A stretch of 11,447 nt of DNA from an uncultured cyanobacterium (GCA_947073895.1 CAMTNN010000035.1:1-11447), one strand, 5' to 3'; positions 1 through 8,141 are shown, numbered from the stretch's first letter. The notes: generated by a model not told the origin, from the sequence alone. Translations and numbers: made by a program.

Positions 1-3000
1 TTGAGGAATTTTTTCAAAATCTTCCGGCATGATATTATATTTAGGATCTTCTCCTGTTAACATTACCATAAGCTTATTTAGTGAAAAATCACCAAATGCC
101 CCCAATCCGGACATAACTTCATCTGATAATCTTCCTAGAACAACCATTTTAGCATAGTCATTGTTAGGATTGTATTGTCCTTTAATATATAATGCCATCA
201 ATGGGCCTTGTGATTGTAGCATTCTGATGTTTGCTATACCATTTTCCATTTGAATATCACCACGAAGGTATTTGAATAGTCCGGTGTCCTTAAGTGTAAT
301 AGCTTTAGTTACTACACTTAAAGATGTTCTAAGCATATTATCTGCAATGATATTCTGAGCATACAATAAGTGTTCGAGTTTGCCTAAAGTAGACATTCTT
401 CCGTTTTGAACAATAAATTTAACATCTCCGTTTAGTGATTGTTTTGAAGTTAATTCACCTTTTAGATTTATATCAAAATCCATTGTTCCGCTTATTGAGT
501 CTTTTCTTGTTGAAACAATGTTAAATATAGGTTCAGCACTTACTCCTCTTGCCATAATTTGAGAGTTGAAGTGTTCATCTTTCATATCATAATCCAATGA
601 ACCTGACATTTTTCCATTAAATAGTTCGGAAGAAAGATTTTTAAGAGATAATACATTATCTTTCAATTTGAAATCTGATGAAAATGCTGAAATATAAAGC
701 GGTGAACCGTAAATATTTGCTAAAATTCTCTCTGAATAGAATTTCCCGTCATTAACCATAATCGGATATAGTTTTAAAGCCGGACTGTCTTTGTACATTA
801 ACAAAGTATCAGTATTCAAATATTTAGATTTAATATTTGCATTTTTTATAGTAATAGTTTTTGTTATATCTGTTAACGCTGTTGCAGTTAATGACATTGC
901 GGAATCTGCAATCTTAACATTCGGAGCATTAATTACTGCAATATTTTTATTAAAATCTATTACAGCATTGCTTAGTGACAACTGCATTGCCTGATTAAAC
1001 AAATTTTGCAGAGTAAGCTGTCCAACTATATCCGGTTTGTTAAATTTACCATTGATAAATAAATCCCCTTTTACCTGAGCAAGAGTATCATATATTCTTA
1101 TGTTAAGCTGTTGTGGGAAGAATACCCTTATATTTTTCATTACAGGTGCTTTCAGATCTTCGATAGCGCCTGTAATAACAACTTTTTTCTGTCCTTTTAA
1201 GTTAGATTTGAAATCATCAGCAAATGTTCCGTTAAAGGACAAAATACTTAAATCTTCAATTTTTACCGTATTTTTTTCTAATTTTGAAGAAAGATTGATT
1301 ATAGCAGGTTCATCCAATACGGCTGTATTTTCTAACAGAACTTGAGAAAGGACGTTTTGGATGTTCTTGTTTCCGTTTATAGTAACTTTAAATGGATATC
1401 TTGCTGAATAGTTTTTCAATGATTTGATATCTTTTGAGTAAAGGAACCCGTTAACAGAAGTATTAAAACTTAAGTCATTTGTGTTGTAGTTTGTAATCTC
1501 TGTTTTTAATGCAAATTTTGAATTTGGCATGAATATATTTGTTTCAGGGACTCTTATGCGGTCACCTTCTATAAATAGTTTTAAGGAAGGAATTTTTAGA
1601 GGTTCAGTTTCTTTAGTTTTACATAAAATATTATTAATATAAGCTGTATTATTTTTATTTGTATCTATTTTAACTGAATCAATTGATATATCGGTGTTAT
1701 TTTTAGCAATCTTTAAATTATCAATTTGAAGGTTTTCTTTGTGAGAAATATTATCAAGTGAACCTGAAATATTCGCAACCAATGATGCAATTCCGCTCTT
1801 GATTCCAAATCCAGCAGGACAAAGGTGATTTAATTCGACCTTATTCATCAATAATTCAATATCAACATTCTTGTCTATATTACCTTTTGCCATAATTGGT
1901 GCGTTATTAACGTAACCAACCGCTTTAACAATGTTTACTGTGTTATTAGAAAAATCTATATCAGAGCTTATGTTTTCAATTTTTACTCCGTTAGCTTCTA
2001 TATTAGCGTTTGCTATTTTTATAAAACCGTTCGATTTAATTTTATTTAAGTCACCCTTGAGAGTGAAATTAGCATTTAATGTGCCGTCAATGCTGTTTAT
2101 GTCTTTAAGTTTAGAGAAATCTGCAAGAATTTTAACTTTCTTGTATAAATCTTCAAGATTAATTTCATCAGTTTTTACTTTTATATCAACGACAGGCTTT
2201 TTAGTATTGTTTATGGTCCCTTCTATGTAGACTTTCTTGTTGTCAGGAGTATGAATGTTAGATGAAATACGTGCTCTGTCTCCCCATAGGTCTAAACAAA
2301 TAAAACTCTTGGTAACTTTTTTAGCCGGATCAAGTACAGAAATGTTATCTATATTAATAAATCCTGAAGCTTGTATTATATCTTTATTTTTGTATAACTT
2401 TATGTCCGTAATTATATCTGAATGAAAATCAAGTTCTTCAATTTGATTGAGCAGTTCATCAAGTCTTTGTAAATTTATTTTTTCAGGTCGGTCAAGTTTT
2501 GGTGTAACAGATAAGTCATATGTTATGTATTGTTTGTCATCTATGCTAAAGCTACCGATTGTGTTAAGTCTGAAGTTCTTGAAATTAGGAATTTTACTGA
2601 TTTCTAATGCTTGACCTGTCAAGTTATAGTTATTATTATCTTTTTTATTATTAAAAGAAATGCTATAATTTTTAAGATGTATATAAGGTGTTTCTGAAAC
2701 ATCTTTGGCTTGAAGTCTATCTAATAGTTTATTTAAATATTTATCATCGGAATTAACTCTGACAGTTAGTCTTTTGGCTTCCAGCGTATGAATTGTAGGA
2801 TTCTTTTTGATTAATGATGTCCATGGAATATAGAATTTTACACTGTCGAATTGTGCAAACTTTTGCCCATCTTCGTACATCATGTGCATAATTGGTGCTT
2901 TAACCTTGATTAAAGGTCCGACCCTTAAGATAAGCCTGTCTATATGAATATTTACACCTAATTCACTCGCAACCTGTTTTTCAATTGTAGGAATAAGTTT

Positions 3001-3087
3001 TGATGCGTTTATTGGAATGAAACACATTGTTATTAAAAATGCAATTACACAAAATCCGGCTATCAAATATTTACTGTATTTTTTCAT
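1..3087 (-). CDS. AsmA-like envelope protein (partial, C-terminus beyond window)
   Basis: The minus frame is open for 1029 codons from ATG at 3087 to base 1 with no stop, so the gene runs off the left edge. Residues about 1-27 (MKKYSKYLIAGFCVIAFLIT...) are a short basic tip plus one hydrophobic membrane anchor. The rest is a long, beta-rich, Asn/Lys/Ile-rich region typical of AsmA/TamB-like proteins. The last ~200 residues in the window (NGDVKF..QNGRMSTLGKLEHLL, then GLFKYLRGDIQMENGIANI and LQSQGPLMALYIKGQYN) match the pattern of the AsmA-like C-terminal domain. The family forms groove-like bridges across the periplasm and is linked to phospholipid transport and outer-membrane integrity; that role is family knowledge, not seen here. 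The start ATG overlaps the stop of the upstream ATPase gene (ATGA), implying translational coupling. The family call is fairly sure; the substrate is unknown. Confidence 0.85.
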   Translation of the reverse strand, partial: MKKYSKYLIAGFCVIAFLITMCFIPINASKLIPTIEKQVASELGVNIHIDRLILRVGPLIKVKAPIMHMMYEDGQKFAQFDSVKFYIPWTSLIKKNPTIHTLEAKRLTVRVNSDDKYLNKLLDRLQAKDVSETPYIHLKNYSISFNNKKDNNNYNLTGQALEISKIPNFKNFRLNTIGSFSIDDKQYITYDLSVTPKLDRPEKINLQRLDELLNQIEELDFHSDIITDIKLYKNKDIIQASGFINIDNISVLDPAKKVTKSFICLDLWGDRARISSNIHTPDNKKVYIEGTINNTKKPVVDIKVKTDEINLEDLYKKVKILADFSKLKDINSIDGTLNANFTLKGDLNKIKSNGFIKIANANIEANGVKIENISSDIDFSNNTVNIVKAVGYVNNAPIMAKGNIDKNVDIELLMNKVELNHLCPAGFGIKSGIASLVANISGSLDNISHKENLQIDNLKIAKNNTDISIDSVKIDTNKNNTAYINNILCKTKETEPLKIPSLKLFIEGDRIRVPETNIFMPNSKFALKTEITNYNTNDLSFNTSVNGFLYSKDIKSLKNYSARYPFKVTINGNKNIQNVLSQVLLENTAVLDEPAIINLSSKLEKNTVKIEDLSILSFNGTFADDFKSNLKGQKKVVITGAIEDLKAPVMKNIRVFFPQQLNIRIYDTLAQVKGDLFINGKFNKPDIVGQLTLQNLFNQAMQLSLSNAVIDFNKNIAVINAPNVKIADSAMSLTATALTDITKTITIKNANIKSKYLNTDTLLMYKDSPALKLYPIMVNDGKFYSERILANIYGSPLYISAFSSDFKLKDNVLSLKNLSSELFNGKMSGSLDYDMKDEHFNSQIMARGVSAEPIFNIVSTRKDSISGTMDFDINLKGELTSKQSLNGDVKFIVQNGRMSTLGKLEHLLYAQNIIADNMLRTSLSVVTKAITLKDTGLFKYLRGDIQMENGIANIRMLQSQGPLMALYIKGQYNPNNDYAKMVVLGRLSDEVMSGLGAFGDFSLNKLMVMLTGEDPKYNIMPEDFEKIPQ

Positions 3088-4121
3088 TTTATTAAATTCT
3101 CACCTGTCTGATTATCAAAGAAATACATATCTTCAACTGCTAGTTTTAGTTCAATTTTATCTGAACAATTGTATTCAAGCGGTATTTTTGCTGAACACTT
3201 AGAACCGTTTAATTCAAAATAAACGATTCTTTCACTCCCGCTCATTTCTATGATATCGGTATTAGCAACGATTGATTTATTTCCGCAAACCATTTTTTCT
3301 GCACGAATACCGATAGTAACTTTTTCAGCGTCTATTTCCTGAGGGAGATTAAATTCTACTCCTTCAATTGTAATTTTGCTGTCTTTAATATCTGATTCGA
3401 TAAAATTCATTTGTCCGATAAAACCTGCTACAAATTTATTTTTAGGGTTATTGTAGATTTCTTCCGGAGGAGCAACTTGCTGAATTTTACCTTTGTCTAA
3501 AACAACAATCCGGTCTCCCATTGTAAGAGCTTCTGTCTGGTCATGGGTAACATAAATAAATGTTGTTTTTAATTCTTTATGCAATCGTTTAATTTCAGCT
3601 CTCATTTGAACTCTAAGGTTTGCGTCCAGGTTTGATAATGGTTCGTCCATTAAGAAAACTTTAGGGTTTCGAACAATTGCACGCCCTAGTGCGACACGCT
3701 GACGCTGTCCGCCGGATAATTGCTTTGGTTTTCTTTCTAGTAATTCTTCAAGATTTAATGCTTTAGCTGCTGCACGAACTTTTTCATCAATTGTTTTTTT
3801 ATCAAACTTACGCATTTTTAATCCGAATGCCATGTTTTCATAGACATTCAGATGTGGATATAGAGCATAGCTTTGGAATACAAACGCGATATCTCTGTCT
3901 TTAGGGTGAATATTGTTAACCACTTTGTCGTCAATAGAAATCGTACCTGATGTGATTTCTTCCAAACCGGAAATTAGTCTTAAGATAGTGGACTTGCCAC
4001 AGCCTGATGAGCCTACAAGGACAATAAATTCCTTGTCTTCAATTTCCAGGTTAATATCATCAATGATATTTTTTTTACCATCGTAAGACTTTATTAAATT
4101 TTTTAATACGACTTTACTCAT
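3084..4121 (-). CDS. ugpC: ABC transporter ATP-binding protein, MsmX/UgpC/MalK type
   Basis: This is a 345-residue cytoplasmic ATPase of the carbohydrate-import CUT1 class. Visible motifs are Walker A GSSGCGKST (37-45), Q-loop FQSYALYPH with Gln83, signature LSGGQRQR (135-142), Walker B VFLMDEP (155-161), D-loop SNLDA and H-loop THDQTEA with His193. A C-terminal TOBE-like regulatory region follows (about 235-345, with GIRAEKM in place of the usual GIRPE). Length is slightly below the usual 360-370. The ATG at 4121 is preferred over an in-frame TTG 15 bases upstream, because the purine-rich GAGGGGGAGA ribosome site lies directly before the ATG and would be inside the coding region otherwise. 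It begins 21 bp after the kinase-like gene, and its TGA overlaps the AsmA start. No permease or binding protein is nearby, so it may serve distant sugar importers, as MsmX does in Bacillus. The substrate cannot be read from the sequence. Confidence 0.93.
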   Translation of the reverse strand: MSKVVLKNLIKSYDGKKNIIDDINLEIEDKEFIVLVGSSGCGKSTILRLISGLEEITSGTISIDDKVVNNIHPKDRDIAFVFQSYALYPHLNVYENMAFGLKMRKFDKKTIDEKVRAAAKALNLEELLERKPKQLSGGQRQRVALGRAIVRNPKVFLMDEPLSNLDANLRVQMRAEIKRLHKELKTTFIYVTHDQTEALTMGDRIVVLDKGKIQQVAPPEEIYNNPKNKFVAGFIGQMNFIESDIKDSKITIEGVEFNLPQEIDAEKVTIGIRAEKMVCGNKSIVANTDIIEMSGSERIVYFELNGSKCSAKIPLEYNCSDKIELKLAVEDMYFFDNQTGENLIK

Positions 4122-4131
4122 TCTCCCCCTC
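4122..4131 (-). promoter_or_regulatory. Ribosome binding site deciding the ATPase start
   Basis: The minus strand reads GAGGGGGAGA directly before the ATG at 4121. The alternative TTG start at 4134-4136 lies upstream of this site, so the ATG is the better start. The spacing is tight if GGAG is the core and normal if GAGGGG is. Confidence 0.7.
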
Positions 4132-4142
4132 AACAATTGCTT

Positions 4143-5228
4143 TTATCGCGGTATAACAATATTAAAGTTTGTGTTTTTAAGTATTTGAGATTCCACCCAT
4201 ACAGCACCTCTAAGATTTTGTACAAGGTTCTTTACACAAGCTAAAGTCATGGCTCTTAATACATTCTTCTTGTTTGATGTATCTACAATTAAGTATGGGT
4301 CAAACATTGATTCTAAATCGTTTTCCGATAAAAGCAGCGAATTAGATGATACGGAGATAAGGATATAATCAGCTCCTGTTAGATTTTTTGATGCTAAAAA
4401 TTCTTCATTCGGAGATGAAACACTTATGCTGATATCTCCCATATCAACTGATTTTAAAATCACTTCCAATATATTTTGTAATATGGTTTTTAAAATTTCT
4501 TCATCAGAAGAAATTGTGTTTTTCATTCCTTCTTCTATAGAAACATTCCATTTTAAGTTTTTATCTTTGTACAGTTGCTCATTAAAACGTACAACTGAAT
4601 TAATCGTATTAATAATTTCAAATGTTTTTATTTCAGGATTTTTAAGCTCTGATTCAGTTTGAGCCAGTTCAAGAAGTTTTGTAATGAAATACATTAAATC
4701 AGATGAGTTTTTCTTAATAATTCTGATATATTTTTCTTGCTGTTCAGACATGCTTCCGCCCAAACCGTCTGCCATAGCCTGTGAAAATCCGACAATAGAC
4801 TGTAATGGTGATTTTAGCTCGTTGGAAAGCTTTAGCAGAAAATTGTTTTTATCACGATTAATTTCTTTATAGTCATCTTCTTCGAGCTTTGCAATCTCAT
4901 CCGCGTTGCTTGTGGAATCGCGAAAATCAAGAACATATCCGTCTTCAATTTCTTTTGACGTCATGTCAAAATAAGTTTCGCTGCCGCTAAGCTTTGTTAT
5001 AACCTGATTATTCATTATAACTGAGCTTGTAATTAAATTAAGCGCATTTTCTATGAAATCACTAATATTAGATGTCAAAAGATGCATTTTTGATGTTTCA
5101 AAAATTTCAGCAGCTTTATCATTAACCCATAAAATTTTTCCATCTCTGTTACAAAATACAACTGCATCCGGAAGTGCCTTTTCAACGTCAATAGAGTTAG
5201 TTCTAAATAATATTTTCTTTATATCCAT
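4143..5228 (-). CDS. PAS domain, degenerate histidine kinase-like protein (pseudokinase)
   Basis: This 361-residue, apparently soluble protein has the layout of a sensor kinase. A PAS domain spans about 15-105 (LPDAVVFCNRDGKILWVNDKA). A HisKA-like dimerisation helix pair spans about 127-192 and an HATPase-like fold about 205-360, ending in CVKNLVQNLRGAVWVES. The catalytic residues are gone. The H-box reads SNELKSPL, with Asn136 (AAC, 4821-4823) where SHELRTPL has the phosphoacceptor His. The N-box reads NILEVILKS, with Val256 in place of the Mg-binding Asn. The DxGxG box has become S-S-N-S (294-297) and the glycine-rich lid has become LRAMTLA (324-330). It probably cannot phosphorylate itself and may be a sensory scaffold, like Caulobacter DivL, which carries Tyr instead of His. 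No receiver partner is next to it. It heads the operon with the ATPase and AsmA genes. The fold call is sure; the function is unknown. Confidence 0.85.
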   Translation of the reverse strand: MDIKKILFRTNSIDVEKALPDAVVFCNRDGKILWVNDKAAEIFETSKMHLLTSNISDFIENALNLITSSVIMNNQVITKLSGSETYFDMTSKEIEDGYVLDFRDSTSNADEIAKLEEDDYKEINRDKNNFLLKLSNELKSPLQSIVGFSQAMADGLGGSMSEQQEKYIRIIKKNSSDLMYFITKLLELAQTESELKNPEIKTFEIINTINSVVRFNEQLYKDKNLKWNVSIEEGMKNTISSDEEILKTILQNILEVILKSVDMGDISISVSSPNEEFLASKNLTGADYILISVSSNSLLLSENDLESMFDPYLIVDTSNKKNVLRAMTLACVKNLVQNLRGAVWVESQILKNTNFNIVIPR

Positions 5229-5344
5229 GCTAATAAATTCCCTTACAAATTAATACTCATTTTAGCACAAGATTAAAAAATAATTAACTTTCAATCTAAT
5301 TGTAAATTTTTATATTAATATTAAACTAAAGGTAAGGTAAAACT
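5229..5344. other. Divergent intergenic region, kinase-like gene / dnaJ
   Basis: This 116-bp, very AT-rich spacer separates two divergent starts. The minus side has the extended -10 noted separately. The plus side (dnaJ) has TATATT at 5311-5316 with no convincing -35, and a ribosome site AAGG at 5334-5337. A TTAGCAC near 5262 resembles half of a CIRCE heat-shock operator, but the second half is absent, so no HrcA control can be claimed. Confidence 0.5.
5259..5267 (-). promoter_or_regulatory. Candidate extended -10 promoter for the kinase-ATPase-AsmA operon
   Basis: The minus strand reads TGCTAAAAT, an extended -10 (TGn plus TAAAAT), about 30 bases before the ATG at 5228. The -35 position 17 bases upstream (TTAATT) is weak, which is usual for extended -10 promoters. 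A purine-rich AAGGGA lies 11 bases before the ATG. Read by eye only. Confidence 0.4.
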
Positions 5345-6364
5345 ATGAAATACAAAGATTATTATGAAACCCTCGGGGTAAAACGTGATGCAACAGACGC
5401 TGAAATTAAATCAGCTTATCGTAAACTTGCAAGGAAATATCACCCTGATGTAAATAAAACAAAAGAAGCAGAAGAAAAGTTCAAAGATATAAACGAAGCT
5501 TATGAAGTTCTAGGTGATAAACAAAAACGCCAGAGATATGACAGTTTAGGTTCAAGCTGGCAGGGCGGAGCAGATTATACGCCTCCTCCAGGGTTTGAAA
5601 ACTTTAATTTCAATTTTAATCAAGGCGGAGCTCAATCTTTTGACTTTGGTGGAGGTGGAGCAGGCGGCTTCTCCGATTTCTTCTCGTCATTGTTTGGAGA
5701 TATGATGGGGGGAGGAACTCAAGGTGGTTTTGACTTCTCAAACTCCGGGGTAAATATGGGTGGCGGAAGCCGAAGACGCGCTTCGGCTGAGCCTAAAGAA
5801 GATTTAGATATTACCAAAACTCTTAATGTAACTGCTAAAGAGATTTTTGATAAAAAACCTATTTCTGTTACTTTTACAGAAATGGACAAATGCGGTTACT
5901 GTAATGGAGGTGGATACTGTTCTCACTGTGGCGGAACCGGTATTCTTTCTACTCCTAAGACTGTAAAAGTAAAATTACCTAAAGATATATCTGAAGGGAA
6001 AAAGGTTCGTTTAAAAGGTGAAGGTAAGTCTGATAAATACGGACGAAAAGGAGATTTGTATCTTGTAGTACATTTTAAAGATCCTGAATACACTTTTGAT
6101 GGAGCAAATTTAACAAAAGAGGTTGAAGTAACTCCTCCGGAAGCGGTTTTAGGAACTCAAAAAGATATTCAAACTTTGCATGGAAAAATTAATATTAAGA
6201 TTCCTGCGGGAGTTTCCAGTGGACAGTCTTTGAGACTTAAAAATCTTGGATTGCCATCAGGAAGCAGTTATGGCGATTTGAACGCAAAGATAAAAATAGT
6301 TGTTCCTAAAAACTATTCACAAGAAATTAAGGATTTATACTTAAAGATTCAAGAATTGAGTTAA
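5345..6364 (+). CDS. dnaJ: DnaJ-family co-chaperone with a reduced zinc region
   Basis: This 339-residue cytoplasmic co-chaperone would stimulate DnaK ATPase activity. The J domain (about 4-68) carries the essential His-Pro-Asp motif at 33-35 within [10 protein letters not shown] Gly/Phe-rich linker (about 70-145) with repeated GG and FDFGG runs follows. Then come two beta-barrel substrate-binding domains ending in [17 protein letters not shown]. The zinc region is cut down: classical DnaJ has four CxxCxGxG repeats, whereas here only Cys183, Cys186, Cys192 and Cys195 remain in [17 protein letters not shown], enough for one zinc site. The protein therefore sits between type I DnaJ and the zinc-free CbpA/type II form. 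ATG follows AAGG at 5334 by seven bases. No dnaK or grpE is adjacent. Its tail overlaps the convergent repeat-protein gene by 24 bp. The family call is very sure; whether it is the main housekeeping DnaJ is not. Confidence 0.93.
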   Translation: MKYKDYYETLGVKRDATDAEIKSAYRKLARKYHPDVNKTKEAEEKFKDINEAYEVLGDKQKRQRYDSLGSSWQGGADYTPPPGFENFNFNFNQGGAQSFDFGGGGAGGFSDFFSSLFGDMMGGGTQGGFDFSNSGVNMGGGSRRRASAEPKEDLDITKTLNVTAKEIFDKKPISVTFTEMDKCGYCNGGGYCSHCGGTGILSTPKTVKVKLPKDISEGKKVRLKGEGKSDKYGRKGDLYLVVHFKDPEYTFDGANLTKEVEVTPPEAVLGTQKDIQTLHGKINIKIPAGVSSGQSLRLKNLGLPSGSSYGDLNAKIKIVVPKNYSQEIKDLYLKIQELS

Positions 6365-7600
6365 ATTTATATTATTAAATCCGCGACCTTCTATTTCTAC
6401 ATTTTTAAAATCATCAATGGAGAGTTTTGAATTATTTATGTAAACTAGTCCCTTAATAGACTTTAATTTCCTTAAATCTTGCACCAGACTATTATTAAAA
6501 CACGCATATCCGCCAATAGAGTGCAAATTACTTAAGTCTTGTATCAGGCTATTACTAAAATCAGCATATCCACCGATTGAGTGCAAATTCTTTAAATCTT
6601 GTACCAGGCTATTACTAAAATCAGCATACCAGCCAATAGAGTGCAAATTACTTAAGTCTTGGACCAGGCTATTACTAAAATCAGCATATCCACCGATTGA
6701 GTGCAACTTTCTTAAATCTTGTACTTGGCTATTACTAAAATTAGTATTACCGCCAATAGAGTGTAAATTCCCTAAATCTTGGACTTGACTATTCCTAAAA
6801 TATGCATGCCCACCGATAGAGTGTAACTTTCTTAAATCTTGCACCTGACTATCACTAAAACTAGCATTCCCGCCAATAGAGTGTAAATTCCTTAAATCTT
6901 GGACCGGACTATTCCTAAAATATGCATTCTCGCCGATAGATTGCAAATTTCTTAAGTCTTGTGCCTGACTATTCCTAAAATCAGCATCTCCTTCAATTAC
7001 TTTAATGTTACTAACAAGTCTGTTTTCATCAATTCCAAATTCTGCGAAGGTAGTCTTAGGTTGTCTATATTCACTAATTGTTAACATACCATCTGCATCT
7101 TTTTTAACCTCAATTCCAAAATAAGGTAATATCTTTTCTGCATCAGCATTTTTTATTGCTTCTTCTCCAATTTCAGCTTTTATTTTTTCAATTTTTTGTT
7201 TAATGTTTTCTGCATTTTCGATTTCATTTTTTGCATTTGAGCTTAAGTGTAAGTGCCCGCTCTGAATATGTGTTTTAACTTCTTCAAAATATTTTTGTGG
7301 AATTTTAGAGTTATTCATTTCTCCTTGTATTTCTTGAATTGCATCACCTACAAATCTAATACCAAGCTTTGGTTTACTACTTTCTAGATATACGTGGAAA
7401 TCACCATCTGATAAATACGGTTCTGCATTAAACGATTTTGTACACCAGTTTTTATGCGATAAGGTTTTTAGCTTATCTACGTTAGCTTCAAAATTTTCAG
7501 GGTCATGAATTTTACTAGGAATTACTATCCAGCCTGTATCACTTTGTAAATTTGCATTATTGTCTTGTAAATACATTGATTGAAGTTTTGTTTTATACAT
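6341..7600 (-). CDS. Repeat protein, downstream frame: [11 protein letters not shown] domain plus ten 20-residue repeats
   Basis: This open frame has 419 residues from ATG at 7600. That ATG has no ribosome site (the preceding bases are A10 then CAGTTTAATTTTATTAAA), so it is probably not a true start. The frame is most likely the second part of the gene beginning at 8115, joined by a -1 shift at 7619-7628. Residues 24-110 hold a compact domain with [18 protein letters not shown] (51-68), VYLE (70-73), GIRFVGD (80-86) and EIQGEMNN (90-97). The WCT core faintly recalls the PcfJ-like family, a weak resemblance. A Lys/Glu-rich, possibly coiled segment follows (about 120-155). Residues 201-400 are ten exact 20-residue units, SIGG-x-A-x-F-S-N-S-x-V-Q-D-L-x-x-L-H, likely an LRR- or solenoid-like stack. 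There is no signal peptide or membrane segment. Function unknown; it may be a binding scaffold. Confidence 0.75.
   Translation of the reverse strand: MYKTKLQSMYLQDNNANLQSDTGWIVIPSKIHDPENFEANVDKLKTLSHKNWCTKSFNAEPYLSDGDFHVYLESSKPKLGIRFVGDAIQEIQGEMNNSKIPQKYFEEVKTHIQSGHLHLSSNAKNEIENAENIKQKIEKIKAEIGEEAIKNADAEKILPYFGIEVKKDADGMLTISEYRQPKTTFAEFGIDENRLVSNIKVIEGDADFRNSQAQDLRNLQSIGENAYFRNSPVQDLRNLHSIGGNASFSDSQVQDLRKLHSIGGHAYFRNSQVQDLGNLHSIGGNTNFSNSQVQDLRKLHSIGGYADFSNSLVQDLSNLHSIGWYADFSNSLVQDLKNLHSIGGYADFSNSLIQDLSNLHSIGGYACFNNSLVQDLRKLKSIKGLVYINNSKLSIDDFKNVEIEGRGFNNINLTQFLNL
6401..7000 (-). repeat. Ten tandem 60-bp coding repeats (20 residues each)
   Basis: Ten in-frame units of exactly 60 bp encode residues 201-400 of the downstream frame. 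The eight inner units (6481-6960) are most alike and the two outer ones are diverged (VIEGDADF..., SIKGLVYI...). At one fixed position the plus strand alternates strictly between ccaataga (units starting 6481, 6601, 6721, 6841) and ccgattga/ccgataga (units starting 6541, 6661, 6781, 6901). This points to a 120-bp two-unit block as the thing that was duplicated. Confidence 0.95.
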
Positions 7601-8115
7601 TTTAATAAAATTAAACTGTTTTTTTTTTCATCAATCTTTAATTCTTTCTGTAGATTATCAACGGTTTCAGCAAGAACCCCTTTGTTTAAAGCCGGTGGAA
7701 TTGTATCTTCGTCAGCCTTCAAGCCAGCAGTAATACTTCTTAATGCTAAAAGGGCTATAGCTGGAGTGTATGCATCGTTTTCTTTTGTTACATAATCATA
7801 CCATTCTTTTATAATAGCTTTTCTTTGTTCTATAGTCTCTGGCTGTCTTCCGCTAAAATCTTTTGTTGCTATATCTTCAACTTGAGTTCTTGCCCAGTTT
7901 TGAAAATCAGCTTCCGTATTAAATTTTTCAATTGGAGCTTTGAATTTTTCTATAATAGCACGGTTTAATCCTGAAAATGCGGATTTTTTAAGTGCACCGA
8001 AAGTTACTGTATCATGTGCTAGTGGTGCTAAATTTGGAGAAGTTATTCCTTGATAACTTCTTGGGTAGTTCTGATTATTACGTATGTTAAAATTCTGAAA
8101 AAAACTTATCTGCAT
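7525..8115 (-). CDS. Repeat protein, upstream frame: N-terminal tag and helical domain (frameshifted)
   Basis: This open frame has 196 residues from ATG at 8115. Residues 1-166 look real. They comprise a low-complexity Asn/Gln/Ser start, the tag PLAHDTVTFGALKK (31-44), and a charged, probably helical domain with NWARTQVEDIATKDFSGRQ (73-91) and EWYDYVTKENDAYTP (104-118). Residues 167-196 (from SLILLKCIK) look like out-of-frame read-through, overlapping the start of the downstream frame. One extra A in the A10 run, or a -1 slip on A AAA AAC, gives ...DEKK(K/N)[11 protein letters not shown]... and a continuous 591-residue product ending at 6341. The reading could be a true frameshift mutation, phase variation, programmed slippage or a sequencing error. 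The ribosome site before 8115 is weak (AGATAAAATTGT). The function is not recognised. The DTVTFGA tag recurs, in my recollection, at the N-terminus of many accessory proteins of gut Melainabacteria. Confidence 0.7.
   Translation of the reverse strand: MQISFFQNFNIRNNQNYPRSYQGITSPNLAPLAHDTVTFGALKKSAFSGLNRAIIEKFKAPIEKFNTEADFQNWARTQVEDIATKDFSGRQPETIEQRKAIIKEWYDYVTKENDAYTPAIALLALRSITAGLKADEDTIPPALNKGVLAETVDNLQKELKIDEKKNSLILLKCIKQNFNQCIYKTIMQIYKVIQAG
7619..7628 (-). other. A10 run with slippery heptamer A AAA AAC joining two frames
   Basis: On the coding (minus) strand, ten A's followed by C are read GAA AAA AAA AAC in the upstream frame. A -1 slip on A AAA AAC lands exactly in the downstream frame (next codon CAG), as would one extra A. 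The downstream frame is open from a TGA overlapping this site to 6341. The upstream frame stops at 7525. No stable stem-loop is obvious just downstream. Confidence 0.75.
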
Positions 8116-8141
8116 ACAATTTTATCTGGTTTATTACTACA

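Noticed and set aside
791..2230. Plus-strand open frames of 67, 81 and 99 codons at 791-994, 1100-1345 and 1931-2230
   Set aside because: They lie wholly inside the continuous minus-strand AsmA-like frame, have no ribosome sites and their products look like antisense hydrophobic translation.
4134..4136. TTG as the start of the ABC ATPase
   Set aside because: It would put the strong GAGGGGGAGA ribosome site inside the coding region. The ATG at 4121 is better placed.
5262..5268. TTAGCAC upstream of dnaJ, as a possible CIRCE heat-shock operator
   Set aside because: Only the left half matches. The required GAGTGCTAA after nine bases is absent.
6401..7000. CRISPR array suggested by regular 60-bp spacing
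   Set aside because: The periodic sequence is entirely coding, in frame, with whole 60-bp units alike and no unique spacers between short repeats.
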